A program made the position numbers and the translations under genes. Below are positions 53,818-64,000 of a stretch of 64,000 bases of DNA, piece by piece. The notes beneath the pieces were generated by a model. The model saw only the letters and a program-made list of their open reading frames with translations. It had not been told where the DNA came from and made no database searches. Source of the stretch: Phoma sp. XZ068 (lineage: Eukaryota; Ascomycota; Dothideomycetes; Pleosporales; Didymellaceae); NCBI GenBank assembly GCA_004835665.1, contig RBKR01000010.1:434001-498000 (forward strand). The letters run 5' to 3'. How positions within the stretch are numbered: position 1 is the first letter of the stretch; each line of letters begins with the position of its first letter.

Positions 53818-54019
53818 TGTCGCACTGTAGGTGTTAACTGAACAGTGAAAATGATTGGGATATGAGGCACAAAATTAAGATGGTTTTTGTGATTGTATTT
53901 TTGTGTACGACAATGTGTGTCGTTCGTCTTCAAGAGATGGCACCATTCTCTGAGTCTTTTATGAAGACATCACGTGGAGTGCTAAGCGAACTACTGCCCT
54001 TGGCCAATGGCGTGCGACA
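53818..54019 (-). repeat. 5' LTR of Copia 2
   Basis: Pair of 48188-48389, with only a few differences. Confidence 0.95.
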
Positions 54020-54446
54020 TCTGATTTAGTTCGGCAAAGCCTCAATCGGGCGCGCAACTAGTCTCGCCAAGCCAACCAAGCCACGTGACAGCAAGATGCC
54101 AGGGCGGAAAAAGTTAGTGCCCGCAAGTTGCTTTGCAATGAGTCAGCAATCAACAACCATTGACTGGCTCGGTTCTAGGGCGAAGCCACCTCAGCCTGCA
54201 ACAAGCGCCTTGCGGTGCTCTCTGGCTATTTTGGTTGTTGCGAGAGCTCCTCTGGGCCCTCGCTAGCGAGCGGGCGTAGATACTAGTGTTAAGATACAGA
54301 TCAGCTCACTAAACTTGAAGAAGCGAGATAATTTTGTTCAGCCTGACTAAACTACAGTTGTGATGTTGGGGGATGGTCCAGGCAGCGCGTCAACCTATTT
54401 TGTTCAGCGCCACCAATATCTTCAGATACGTGAGAAGGGTTGCGGA
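54020..54446. other. Spacer, no gene recognised
   Basis: Between Copia 2 and the LTR fragment; nothing supported. Confidence 0.45.
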
Positions 54447-54579
54447 TATTGGTATGACTCGTATGAGAACTCTAATACTGTGGCGCATGTGACGCAAGTC
54501 TCAATAGAGTCGAAATTATCTTTTTTTGAGAGATCTCTGTTGCTTTTTCCAGAGCGCAACCTATTCCTTTATATCTACG
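54447..54579 (+). repeat. LTR fragment, family of 42174-42427
   Basis: 133 bp matching the right half of 42174-42427 in inverted orientation; the first bases read TATTGG instead of TGTTGG. It ends where the hAT element begins. Confidence 0.8.
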
Positions 54580-57299
54580 TAGGGGTGGACACGAATACAA
54601 ATCCGTAAGATTTTGCGTTATTCGTAATCGCATTCGTAGAATTCAGAAAGTTACGAACGTTTGTATTCGAAATGTAACGCTTTGTCGAATGCGAATGCGA
54701 ACATTCCGTAAATTTTCTGCCAAGACGCTACCTCGGCCAATTAGACGCGAGATATCACCTGTATTTGTTTACCCAACCGCGACGCGCGATAGCTGCGTTC
54801 TCTTTCTTTGTCCTACAACGACATACTCGCGAGTGTTAAAATGTCCGACATTGAATCCAGCCCCCCGAATGTCGGCAGTGACGGCAATCCATCAGCTGAT
54901 CTGTCTGCACGACCTCAGCGTTCCCAAAGAATTGATTATCACTTCCTTAATGATGGCAGCGACGAAGAGGCACCTTCAGAGCATCGCGTTATTAAGAAAC
55001 CTCGTTTGATCCCACCGCCCGCCAGTTCCGAGCTAATCGGACCCGAAGACTCTGCGAGCCAATTGATGCCAAATCTACCAACTCCGGGCTCATATTCAGA
55101 ACCATCCACCACAGGCTCGTCAGAGACAAATCAGTTTTCAAACCCCCACCCCAATCTCGCATCAAGCAGCATAATCAGTGGTTATGGAAGCAGTTCCATA
55201 TCTCTCCACTCCATGGAAAGCAATGGCAGACAAAGAGAAGTAGAAAGATCCTAGAGGACCGAGAGATACGGTGTATTCGGTGCGATTGGAAGACTACTGA
55301 CTCAGCAAGAGCAACTTCTACGACGAACATGAAAGCCCACCTGGTTAAACACGGTATCTCCCGCGAACGATGTGACGAGCATGATGAGGAAATTCCCGGA
55401 AGGATTAGGCAGCAATCTATCGTTTCCATGCTTAACAAGAAGACGGAACTGGCCGTAGCAAGCTTAATGGAACGAAATTTAATCCGTTGGATTGTTATGG
55501 ATGATATGGCCTTTACAGCAATCGAGTCCCCGGTATTTCAGCAGATATTTAAGGACCTACCGGGTGTCACGCTTCCATTCAGCTGTCGCAAAACCGTAGT
55601 TCGACGGATCGACGCCGAATTTGACTTATCTCGAGCCCAGTTGATTGAGGAACTAGCCCAGACCAGCAGCACAATCGCCCTCTCCTTGGATGTCTGGACA
55701 AGCAAAAATTCCAAAGCTATACTGGCCGTGATCGGGCACTGGTTGACAGCAGACTTTGAGTATAAGGAGCGAGTCCTCGAGTTCGCAGAGCTTCGGGGGA
55801 TTCATAGCGGAGAAAACATGGCACAATTGGTGCAAAAGATGCTCACCGAGCTTCAAATCGAGCACAAACTTCTCACCATCACTGCGGACAATGCTTCCAA
55901 CAACGAGACGCTGGTGTCTGAGTTGTACTTCAAACTAATGGAGAAGCTATCAGCAGCGGGAAATGCACCAGCAGGTAAAGGGCATCTGCGCTTCCTTGGT
56001 GTCGACAGTTATATACGTTGTTTAGCACACGTGCTTCATCTCATTGCTAGCAACATTCTTTCGGAGTTAAAAGCAGGGGACCATAAGACAGCAAACGAAA
56101 TGTGTGACCTCTTGCAAGAGAATAAGAAGATTGGACGGCACTCCGCATTAGCCCGACTTCGGATCCTAGTTCTCTGGATAGCCAGGACGCCGCAACGAAG
56201 GCAGCAGTGGAAGGTTACCTGCCAGACACACGGCCTAAACGATAAATTTATCGAGTATGATGTTCAAAATCGCTGGAACTTCACCTATCGCATGCTTAAG
56301 GATGCGTTACAAGCAAAGACACAGATCAAGAAATGGATAGAGAATCAGAATTGCTTGCCGCCGTTTACTCCCGAGGACTGGTCCCATCTCCAGCAAATCG
56401 AAAATCTCCTTTCCAAGTTTGACGAGTTCACCCAGCTGGTGTCAAGACGTCAGCCTCAGATCAGTCTTGCAATACCAATATACTATGAGCTGCACGACAT
56501 GTTGGACGATGCTGCCTCTGCACAAGGAGAATTTTCGGGCTTGAACCCGGAGATCAGCTCGGCGGTATCTGCAGGCATGAAGAAGTACAGGAAGTATTAT
56601 GACCTCATGGACGCACAAGATGCCTACTATATAGCGCTCATACTGGATCCGCGCTTCAAGACGCTACTATTGGAGAAGGAATTAGGAGACGATGCTGCCA
56701 TAGAAGTTACAACCAGCATAAAGGAACAGCTCCATGAACAGTACCCATCGAAGCCGGATCAGGATTCATCAGCCCAAAAAGAGCAGAACACCAAGCCACA
56801 AAGTATTGAGGCTCGTGTGCTGCAGAAGTTGCAGCCTCAAAAGAAGCAACGTTCCGATATCGACCGTTACTTTGAAGAAGACATGGTGACGGTTCATGAA
56901 GCAGTGACGAAGGAAAAGGACTGGCTGTTTTCTTGGTGGAGGATGCATAGAGACGAATACCCCCGGATGGCAGCGGCCGCAAGAGACTACCTAGCAATAC
57001 CAGCCTCTGAGGTGGCAGTGGAAAGGCTCTTTAATTGCGGACGAGATTTGTTGGGGGTACGGCGATATTCCTTAAACTCAGAGACTATGAGGCGAGTAAT
57101 GTTGTTGAGAGTTGCATATAAATCCGGAGCTCCTCTGTAACTAGTATTTTCCAGAACGTTACGAATAACACGAATAATTACAAATAAAGGCAATTATATT
57201 CGCATTCGCATTCGCAACCAAAAAACGCTGCGAATACGAATGAAAAATTACGAATATTCGTACGAATGCGACTATATCGGTTATTCGTGTCCACCCCTA
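54580..57299 (+). mobile_element. hAT-type DNA transposon
   Basis: The ends TAGGGGTGGACACGAATA are inverted copies. Inside them lie many ATTCGTA and GAATGCGAATGCGAA motifs on both sides, the usual subterminal transposase sites. The 8-bp flanks (TATCTACG and ATCAAGTG) do not match, so no target duplication is left. One transposase gene. Confidence 0.92.
54841..57140 (+). CDS. hAT transposase with BED finger, probable single frameshift
   Basis: The first part from the ATG at 54841 is disordered (Ser/Pro-rich) and runs in one frame; near 55150, by a run of Cs, the frame must change by one base (or a small intron intervenes) to enter the BED finger QWLWKQFHI ... CIRCDWKT ... NMKAHLVKH. The catalytic RNase H-like core shows LSLDVWTSKN (first Asp), TITADNASNN (second Asp) and CLAHVLHL. 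The C-terminal dimerisation domain is complete (WWRMHRDEYPRMAAAARDYL, ASEVAVERLF). The last 603 codons are undamaged. If the frame change is an intron, the element may be autonomous. Confidence 0.88.
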
Positions 57300-58189
57300 A
57301 TCAAGTGTATCCATACATCTACCCTCGTACCAAAAAAGTGGGACTTAAGGTTCCTTCAAACAGAAACTTAGTGGAGTAAAAGTGATCATGGCTTTTATAT
57401 TAACAAGTTCGGGAAAGCAAAGTACTCTGCAGGCTTCTCCCAAATCTATATGATGCCGTATAGTGGTCTTCAAAGCAAAGCTTGTACTCAGATGGCGCTC
57501 CCTTATTGCCGACTTCTTTTAGTGCGCAAAAGCTACCCTCGACAATCCCGAGTCCTTGGATAACAACCATAGCGCGCACCCAGGGGCAGTGAAAATGATC
57601 CTGCGATAATAATATGCTCGAGAACGAACATATCGTGCGTCTTATACCAATCCCAAGTGCTTTACTCTATCTCTTTGACTTCCTTCACGAAATATGAACA
57701 ACGACGGAACGGTATACTCCCACAATTCCTATTCACACCATGCTTTCCAAAGCCCAAGCTTCCCTTTCAATCATATACACCTTTCTGAGCAAGGAGAAAC
57801 CACCACCACCATGCAAAAGGAGTCATCCAGTCTTTTTATCAAAACGATGGAATTCATGGATAACCATAACCCAAATTCCATATACATGAACCCGCTTTCC
57901 AAACCCAAGCACACTGCTCAGAAATCTTACACTCCGGCACTAATACTATAAGCCAGCCAACCACACACTTCCTCCTCACTATCGTCCCCAAGCAATCGCC
58001 CTCATCCTCATCAACGACCGCATATCCGCCGCTCCCCCTCGCAAAACTGCTTCTCGACGTGGATATCTGCCCCATGTAGCCATAGCCACCACCACCGCCA
58101 AATCTAATACTGACCACTCCACAAACTACCTACAAGTAGCGGGATCGCCGCCACAACTGCCACAGCCGCCACAGCCGCCGAGATCGCAC
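57300..58189. other. Intergenic; one short unrecognised ORF
   Basis: A plus-strand ORF of 85 aa at 57694-57951 (rich in His, Asn, Ser) has no similarity I can name. Pyrimidine-rich, CCACCACC-type simple sequence follows to 58180. Confidence 0.4.
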
Positions 58190-58385
58190 GCGAAATGGCT
58201 CCATATTTTCTTCGTGATCTTGTTCTTGGCTGGATCTGCACTCTGCGGCGGTCCGCCAAACATAGACGCGTTTATCGTGGGACGTGTCATTGCGGGCGTC
58301 GGCGGTATTGGAATCTATCTAGGTGCCATGACGGTGCTGTCCGTTAACACTACTCCCACTGAACGTCCGATGTATCTTGCCTTGT
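58190..58385 (+). pseudogene. MFS drug-transporter exon fragment
   Basis: 65 codons match membrane helices 4-5 of DHA-type fungal major facilitators: LFLAGSALCGGPPNIDAFI, GRVIAGVGGIGIYLGAM and TERPMYLAL, followed by a GTAAGT donor at 58386. No other part of the transporter is found on either side, so it is an isolated remnant. Confidence 0.8.
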
Positions 58386-60220
58386 GTAAGTAGCAAGCTA
58401 TGAAGATCAGTTAGAATCCGGAGTTTGGCGTGTCATCGTATTCCCCCTCAACGAGCTGAGATTAGATCTCGGCTGCTGCTTGGTCTAGGAATCGGCTCGA
58501 GTGGGCTTGAGACATGGGCACATGGTGAGCCTAATTAGGTCTTTCGTTCGGTCAGCGGAGGGAACAACAGTGGGTTTCGGGGCTTGAGGGCGAGGAAGCT
58601 ATCGAGGTCATGGTGCGTTGGACCGCATCTCAATGTGCGTAGGATAGCTGTGTTGACCGCTTCGACGCTGGAACACGTTGGCTGACTGACAAGCGCCGTG
58701 GCCGTGCGCATCTTGGCACTGCTCCCAATCCAAAGCCGGATTTAATCATAAACGGGCAATGTTATGTCAGCTTTGACAAGAATTGCCCTGATTGGAGGGT
58801 TTTTAACGAAAGTACTGGCTGGCTCGCTTGCCTGGCCAGTTCGCTTGCCGTTTACGTTATCATTTTTTTAAGGGCAAGCTCCTGCGCCGGCTCGGAAACT
58901 TTTGCTGGAATGATAAACACGAACTACATCTCGCATTTGATGGAGCGACATGTGTATTCTGCCAATTTGCTCTAGCATAACATCCATCTCCTCCAATGTC
59001 GGCATTGCGTGTGGGGCTATGCCTGTATATTGAGTTTGATGTGCTCGTTGTCCGTAAACTTTGGAAAACTCAGCGATGCGTCCTGAGCTGTCTGCCATCT
59101 GGCTTCATTAGACGGATTGCTGCACAATTGCAGAGTCTTACATACCGTTTTGAGCGAAACCTCGAGTTCAAGACTTGCCAAACGCCACATAGTATCTTCG
59201 CTACCATGCGTAAGGCTTGAGCTACTAACCATCTTCTCTCCCGAGTAAGCCGCCTTCGACAAGCGGCACTTGGGATACCAGTGTGGCTAAGGGAAGCACT
59301 CTGCGAATGCAAGAACGAATCGGTCTAACGGGTTCGGTCTCGCTGGTCAAACGGTAAATTGGTCGCGAAGTAAGATGTTGCAAAGAGAACAAGCCAGTAG
59401 CAGAAGGAGGAAGCACCGAAGAGTGTAACAGAGACCACTGCACAGACTACTGGGTCGTATGTACTGTAGGTTTGTCTTGAGAGCAGAGCCGGCAGCTGCA
59501 GTTCTTTTGTCCACCATGCGTCTTCTGTTCCAGTAAGTTTGCAAACGAGCGGCCAACTGAATCTGCAGTTGGCGATTGGGGCTTGGCGGTATTTGGTGAA
59601 ATTGCAAGGCGCCTGCAAAAGGGTGGAACAGGCTGACGATCATCGTGGCCGAAGTGTTTTCTCGATACCTCACACGGTGGCTAGAAATGCGGATCAAGGC
59701 CCTTCACGATTGGTCCGAAGGAATGGCAGGTGTATCCACAGTTGCGAAATTGACCCTTCGCACCGGGTTTATCTCTAATCAGGCGTGCTACATATCCACT
59801 CTGTTCGCTCCAACAGCAATCAATCAGCGAGATCATCGCTTAATTGTCACCATCTTCGCCAGTGGCTGAAGCCACTTTGTCGGAGCCCGCCAAGATTTCG
59901 ACGGAATGGCTGACACAGTGTTCAAGTTAGGAAGTTGTATTCAAACAGCGAAATTATTTAGCCTCTCGAGAAAGCGGACTTTGCCGTCTGATCTGCAAAC
60001 AAAAAGGCCTGTGTCCTCTTAGCGTCACACTGTGAGGGGCCGAGCCATAGCACATGCACTACGAACGTGTACCAATGGTTCGTTTGCGCCCGCCTCGGGT
60101 GAGGTATGGCGCTGACCAGCGCCTTCGCCCGGCGTCCACACTACCGGTGCTTTTTGCTTGACACGGTAAAGCGGGTTTGACTCAGGATAGCCCCGTCCAA
60201 TCACTTCAGCAGTTCTGATC
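58386..60220. other. No gene supported
   Basis: Minus-strand frames at 59262-59017 and 59098-58868 (THGSEDTMWRLASLELEVS; AMPTLEEMDVMLEQIGRIHM) look protein-like and may be a decayed gene broken by a frameshift, perhaps a transcription-factor tail. A minus-strand ORF at 60312-60025 is also protein-like but unknown to me. The rest is non-coding. Confidence 0.35.
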
Positions 60221-63200
60221 CCCGGAACTTTGTTCAAAACTTCCAAAATATGTCCGTGCTCTCTGGAACCTTTGTTAAATTTCCGAAAAACGGCCGTGCG
60301 CCCGTTCGTCACACCACCAACACCTCAACAAGCACTCCTCATCCATCTCTTCCTTCCAGCAGCTCTCCGTCTATTCTTTGTAGTCTCACTTCATTTGCTT
60401 GCTTGCTGTGTTTTATTTAGATCATTATGAATTGTGACTCCGTGACAACTCTTTTGGCGCGCTGCGATCTATACGTGGACGAGAGTCGAGCCCTCATCTG
60501 TCGCAGATGCAAGTACGCTCTCGCCACTGCAAACTCCCAGGTCACCACCCACCTCGATAGGAAGCACAGAGTTTCCAAGGAACTGCGAAAGGGACTGACG
60601 CGATGTCTGCGTCAGCACCCGTGTGAGTTCAAGGACACAAGCAGTATCCCTGTGCGTCCGCACAGATCTGCACCACATCCAGAGCTTCACATGCATGAAG
60701 GCTTTGCCTGCCGTGAGTGCGAGTTCTAGACAGCAAGCTTCAAACAATTGACTTGCCATCTCAGCAAACTCCATCTTCGCGAACGAGCTTCCAAATCAAG
60801 GACGGACGATCTGTATGACGACGTGTTCCTCCAGACATGGGGCGACGGCCCAACGCGCAATTACTGGACGGTGTCAGTGAACGGAAGCATGTCGCGCCAG
60901 GTAGAGCTGCCGTGTGCTGACGAACACCTCAAAATCCGTGCGCGAGCGCGAGCAGGCTCGTCACGAAGAGCAGCGGCGCGCTGCTTTGACTGACATGGGA
61001 GCGCAGACGCTGCAGAACACTGGTCCTTGGACGGAGCGCACTCGCTGGCCAATCACTTACCAGGGCGTTCGCCGCGATATACTGCTTTGTCTGGCTGAGG
61101 TACCTGCGACTCACGATGCAGTCAACTTTACCATCGGTCAGTTGGAGGACGAAGCGAACATTACAAGCTCCTCTGAGGACGAGAAGAAGATATGGCATTT
61201 GACACAGGCTGTGCAGGTTGTGCTCAACCGGTGTGAGGAGACCATGCGCCGCACCGGCCGTCCGCTCTTGTGCTGGCTGATCACCACGCGGCCATCGCCC
61301 TGCTTTCCAAAACCCTTCAAGTTTCTCGGTCGCGAGAAAAACAGAAGGCCTTATCGTCGATGGCTGAAAGGTTTTCTTGCATTCGTCTTCCGTGCATGGC
61401 GTATGGAGCCAGACAAGCGTTCATCCTTAGCTGGAATTCGGCTAAGTCAAAAGCAATCAGGTCGCTTGCAGTTGATCTGGGAGCATCCTTTATGGGATTT
61501 CCAAATCGGTCCAGACGTATGGTCGGGTCTTGGTGTCGATCATCAGCGAAGGCACGGTGGACGGGGTGCGACTGGCAGCACGAGCAAAGATGAAGTAGAT
61601 GAACAGATCGACAGGGAATCCACAGACGAAGATGGCGAAACAAATCCAGAGGAGGACGAAGAAAAGTCCGAATTGGATGCGGAAGAGAGCTCAGAGGAGG
61701 ATGGAGTGGATGACGTCAGCCAGACCGACTCGTTCTCACATGAACCCACCTCGAGCGATAGGTCCAGCGAAATGCATGCTGCTGCTGCTGAGCTGCTACA
61801 TCTTCTTTTTGAACTATGCATTGCATTTCTGACGGAAGAGTTTAGGGATGGTCAGCCTAGCTCTAGTACACTGGTATACTACAGCGGCGTCGTCGCGCAG
61901 CAAGGCACTGGAGAGACTTTCCGGACAGCGAAGTTATTCACGCCTATCTTATCGCAACTCATATACATCCAACGGCTATTGTTCCTCGAGTATGCCTTGC
62001 CCTACGAGGCGTACCCGCGAATAGGGTTAGAACGACGGCCACGCTACGGACAGCTAGAGCGATTGAATGCTGTGCGACTCAAGTACATGGTAGAAGGTGC
62101 CATGTATCCTCTCGCAGAGTTCCAGAGACTTCGAGACTTTGGTCGAGTGATCGGGCGCACTGATCCTTCATCTTTCCTCTTCCGTTGGAGCGACGATGGC
62201 CAGACCATCTCACATGGCACCAAACACGTCACTATGGACAGTTTCGCCGCTTCAGTGAAACCTTTGTGGCTGAAGCAGAGGATATCTGCCGAGAGCTGAT
62301 GTATGAAAATCTTCCGCCCGTAGATCTTAGTCAGGTGAAGGATGAGATCAGCAACACCAGCCAGGGATTCTCATTCGTTCATCATCCTGGCAATCATCTA
62401 TCGGAGGCTTACCTGGAGCTGTCCACCCGAGCTTGTACTACTCGTCGGAACGGGCTGTTCAGGGAAGGCCGTTGGATCTGGAAGGCAATCTTTCTCTACC
62501 TAAAGAGGGTAGAGGCTTTTCTGGAAGCAGTGGCGGGGATGTGCTACTTGAGCGGTGGACAACGCCCCGAGTCTCAGAACTCTTCAGCTTAGAGTGCGAG
62601 AACGGACCGGTGAGCGCCAGAGGCCTCTATGTGTACAACGCCCACGTTGTCTACATCATCCGCCATCACAAAGCAAAGATATCGACCAATCGGGAATTTA
62701 ATGTCGCCCGCTACTTGCCAGCACGTGCAAGCCGAGTCGTGTATTACTATCTCGTATACATCTGGCCTTTTGTCAGGATGCTGCAACGAGAAAGACTGGA
62801 AAATTTCTCGACACATAGCAGCACGTTGCTGTTCTGCTCTGTTCAAACCCCAGATCGACCCTGGGAATCCCGCAAGCTTACAGCAGTCCTCCAAAGAGCA
62901 AGCTCGCAGGTGTGGGGATGGCCCGTCAACGCTCAACTATGCAGGCAGCTGGCCATCGCGATTACGGAACAGCATGTAAAGGAAGTGCATCTGCGGTTCA
63001 ACAGGTACGACGATAAAAGCCCAAATGCAGACATCAACATTGCATATGCGTGGCAAAGCGGCCACCGGCCTTTGCAGCGAGCAAACACTTACGGTCTGGA
63101 CGGCGCATTCCCAACACACTTGCAGCCATCGCTGCTGCGGGTGTATGAGTGGGTCTCCATGCGTTGGCATGAGTTCTTGCGCCAGCCAAGTAAAGGCTTC

Positions 63201-64000
63201 CCCGCGAATGTCTCAGCTGGCGTAGATGTGCTCCGGAAACAGTCCTTGCCAGCAGTACCCGGACGCATCCTTGGACAAAAGACTGTTGGAACTGGACTCA
63301 CGCCTACTCTCATACTGACACATCCTGAGACGGTCTCGACGAAGCGCAAACAACGCACGGAAAACAATGCGACTCAAGCATCAGAGGTCACAGTTTCCAA
63401 AGCTAGAAAACGCTTGAAACCTCACGGCAATGAGATCAGGCACTTGCCAAAAGTGGCCCCAGTTTCTCCCGCTTCTCAGTTGTTGGACGACGACAGCGGT
63501 TCTGTCATCGAAACTCAGATGTTGGATGTTGAGCACCAAGTCCAAGACGATCTCAATAGCGAAAACACTGTATCGCTGCCGAACTGCACCCAGAGCGCCA
63601 AGAAGGAATTGCACGAGCTGGGGGGAAGAGATTGTCAACTCAGTCTTCAACGTCCTGTGACAATGAGCAAAGAGGTCTCATTCCTCAAGGCCAGAAGTAT
63701 CGGGCAGGGATCTGTAGTCAGTCATCGGATGCGGCCAAGCTTAGCCTTCCGGCAAAAGCTGCTAGCAGCAGGCGCTCGCGAGAAGGTAAAGATTTTCTAT
63801 CGAGCTTACTTTCTGAATGCATACGCAGGAAGGAAGAACGCTTATCTGCCCCCGTCGATCTGAAGACCCTCAAAAATCAGATCAGAAAGAGCGAGCGCTG
63901 TTCGTTGTGCTACATTCGCGGATACTGGAGCTCAAGACATCATAAGATTGGACAGTGTCCAGTTGCGGGTGCGGACCAGGTTCGGCAAAAGAGAAGTGTT
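60221..64000 (+). mobile_element. Family B OrsD-like element, continues past window
   Basis: Left boundary GGAACTTTGTTCAAA shared with the truncated copy at 41606; leader and first codons are conserved between the two. No terminal inverted repeat or LTR is seen at the left end. The right end is outside the window. Confidence 0.6.
60427..64000 (+). pseudogene. OrsD-like protein with tyrosine-recombinase-like blocks, decayed (family B)
   Basis: Frames joined in order: ATG 60427 with CRRCKYALATANSQVTTHLD, then a second finger CRECEF-stop-TASFKQLTCHLSKLH (TAG at 60727-60729 for a likely Gln codon); frameshift near 60930; a long helical, Asp/Glu-rich part (60935-62260); frameshift near 62255; FSFVHHPGNHL; frameshift near 62560. 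The C-terminal blocks are SGGQ-PRVSEL (Arg codon 62568-62570), YIIRHHKAK, VARYLP, LCRQLAIAI (Arg kept, the following His read as Gln) and SGHRPLQRANTYG (Tyr codon 63090-63092). After 63863 another frame carries a finger CSLCYIRGYW..HHKIGQC and runs off the edge. No helicase motifs are seen. This copy is inactive. Confidence 0.75.

Larger units (their letters stand above)
48188..54019 (-). mobile_element. Copia-type LTR retrotransposon 2, complete
   Basis: 5832 bp: two 202-bp LTRs, nearly identical, a purine tract (sense GGGGGGGTG) before the 3' LTR, a primer site after the 5' LTR and one uninterrupted gag-pol ORF. The outer 5-bp flanks (GTAGT and TCTGA) do not match, so although the element looks young its two sides do not come from one simple insertion. 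A solo LTR of the family lies at 21173-21374. Confidence 0.93.

Noticed and set aside
54580..57299. 8-bp target duplication of the hAT element
   Set aside because: The flanks TATCTACG and ATCAAGTG do not match under either choice of end.
1..64000. Bacterial-type features such as operons, ribosome binding sites and CRISPR arrays
   Set aside because: Introns, telomere-type repeats and fungal transposons show nuclear fungal DNA; no such arrays were seen.

Overview
The window reads as DNA of a filamentous ascomycete (Pezizomycotina; a Dothideomycete, perhaps Pleosporales, is my best guess, but no marker in the window proves the order). The reasons are genes with short introns (about 45-115 nt, GTAAGT-type donors, CTAAC/CTAAT branch points), fungal hybrid histidine kinases, a beta-tubulin gene with the usual ascomycete exon layout, OrsD-type zinc-finger proteins, TTAGGG repeats, and many fungal pogo/Fot1, Tc1, hAT and Copia elements. 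Several broken frames carry stops that fit C-to-T change (CAA/CAG/CGA to TAA/TAG/TGA), as RIP or methylation decay would leave.

Layout. 1-3.8 kb: 3' part of a PAS hybrid histidine kinase with one frameshift. 3.8-5.65 kb: pogo element 1, catalytically broken. 6.2-7.7 kb: degraded endosulfine plus beta-tubulin block (copy 1), cut by a Tc1-like element (7.74-11.54 kb) that itself holds an intact pogo element 2 (9.4-11.5 kb). 11.6-12.0 kb: MITE-like element. 12.3-15.9 kb: decayed Upf1/ZNFX1-type helicase gene. 16.2-17.4 kb: a short secreted-type ORF and a bHLH gene. 18.4-20.85 kb: endosulfine-like plus complete beta-tubulin gene (copy 2). 21.2-26.3 kb: solo LTR and a chimeric, defective Copia element with a tandem-repeat leader. 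27.6-31.5 kb: intact GAF hybrid histidine kinase. 32.1-32.9 kb: DUF829/PaxU-like hydrolase. 33.3-33.8 kb: sugar-transporter remnant. 34.5-36.3 kb: pogo element 3. 37.3-41.9 kb: OrsD-like genes in head-to-tail order, one starting directly behind interstitial telomere repeats, the next element starting inside it. 42.2-42.8 kb: LTR and pogo fragments. 43.6-44.8 kb: protein-kinase-like gene. 45.0-47.4 kb: gag-only retroelement with one LTR. 48.2-54.0 kb: complete Copia element. 54.6-57.3 kb: hAT element. 58.2-58.4 kb: MFS fragment. 60.2-64.0 kb: degraded OrsD-like element running off the right edge.

Cellular genes that look usable are the GAF histidine kinase, the beta-tubulin, the DUF829 hydrolase, the bHLH gene and the kinase-like gene. 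The two histidine kinases would signal by phosphorelay to an HPt protein encoded elsewhere. Most of the rest is mobile-element tissue at different ages, from an intact Copia and an intact pogo to fragments. The most notable item is that the OrsD-like proteins carry, in order, sequence blocks that look like the catalytic boxes of tyrosine recombinases, and that two copies of one family share the same left boundary, which suggests a Crypton-like mobile element class linked to telomeric DNA.
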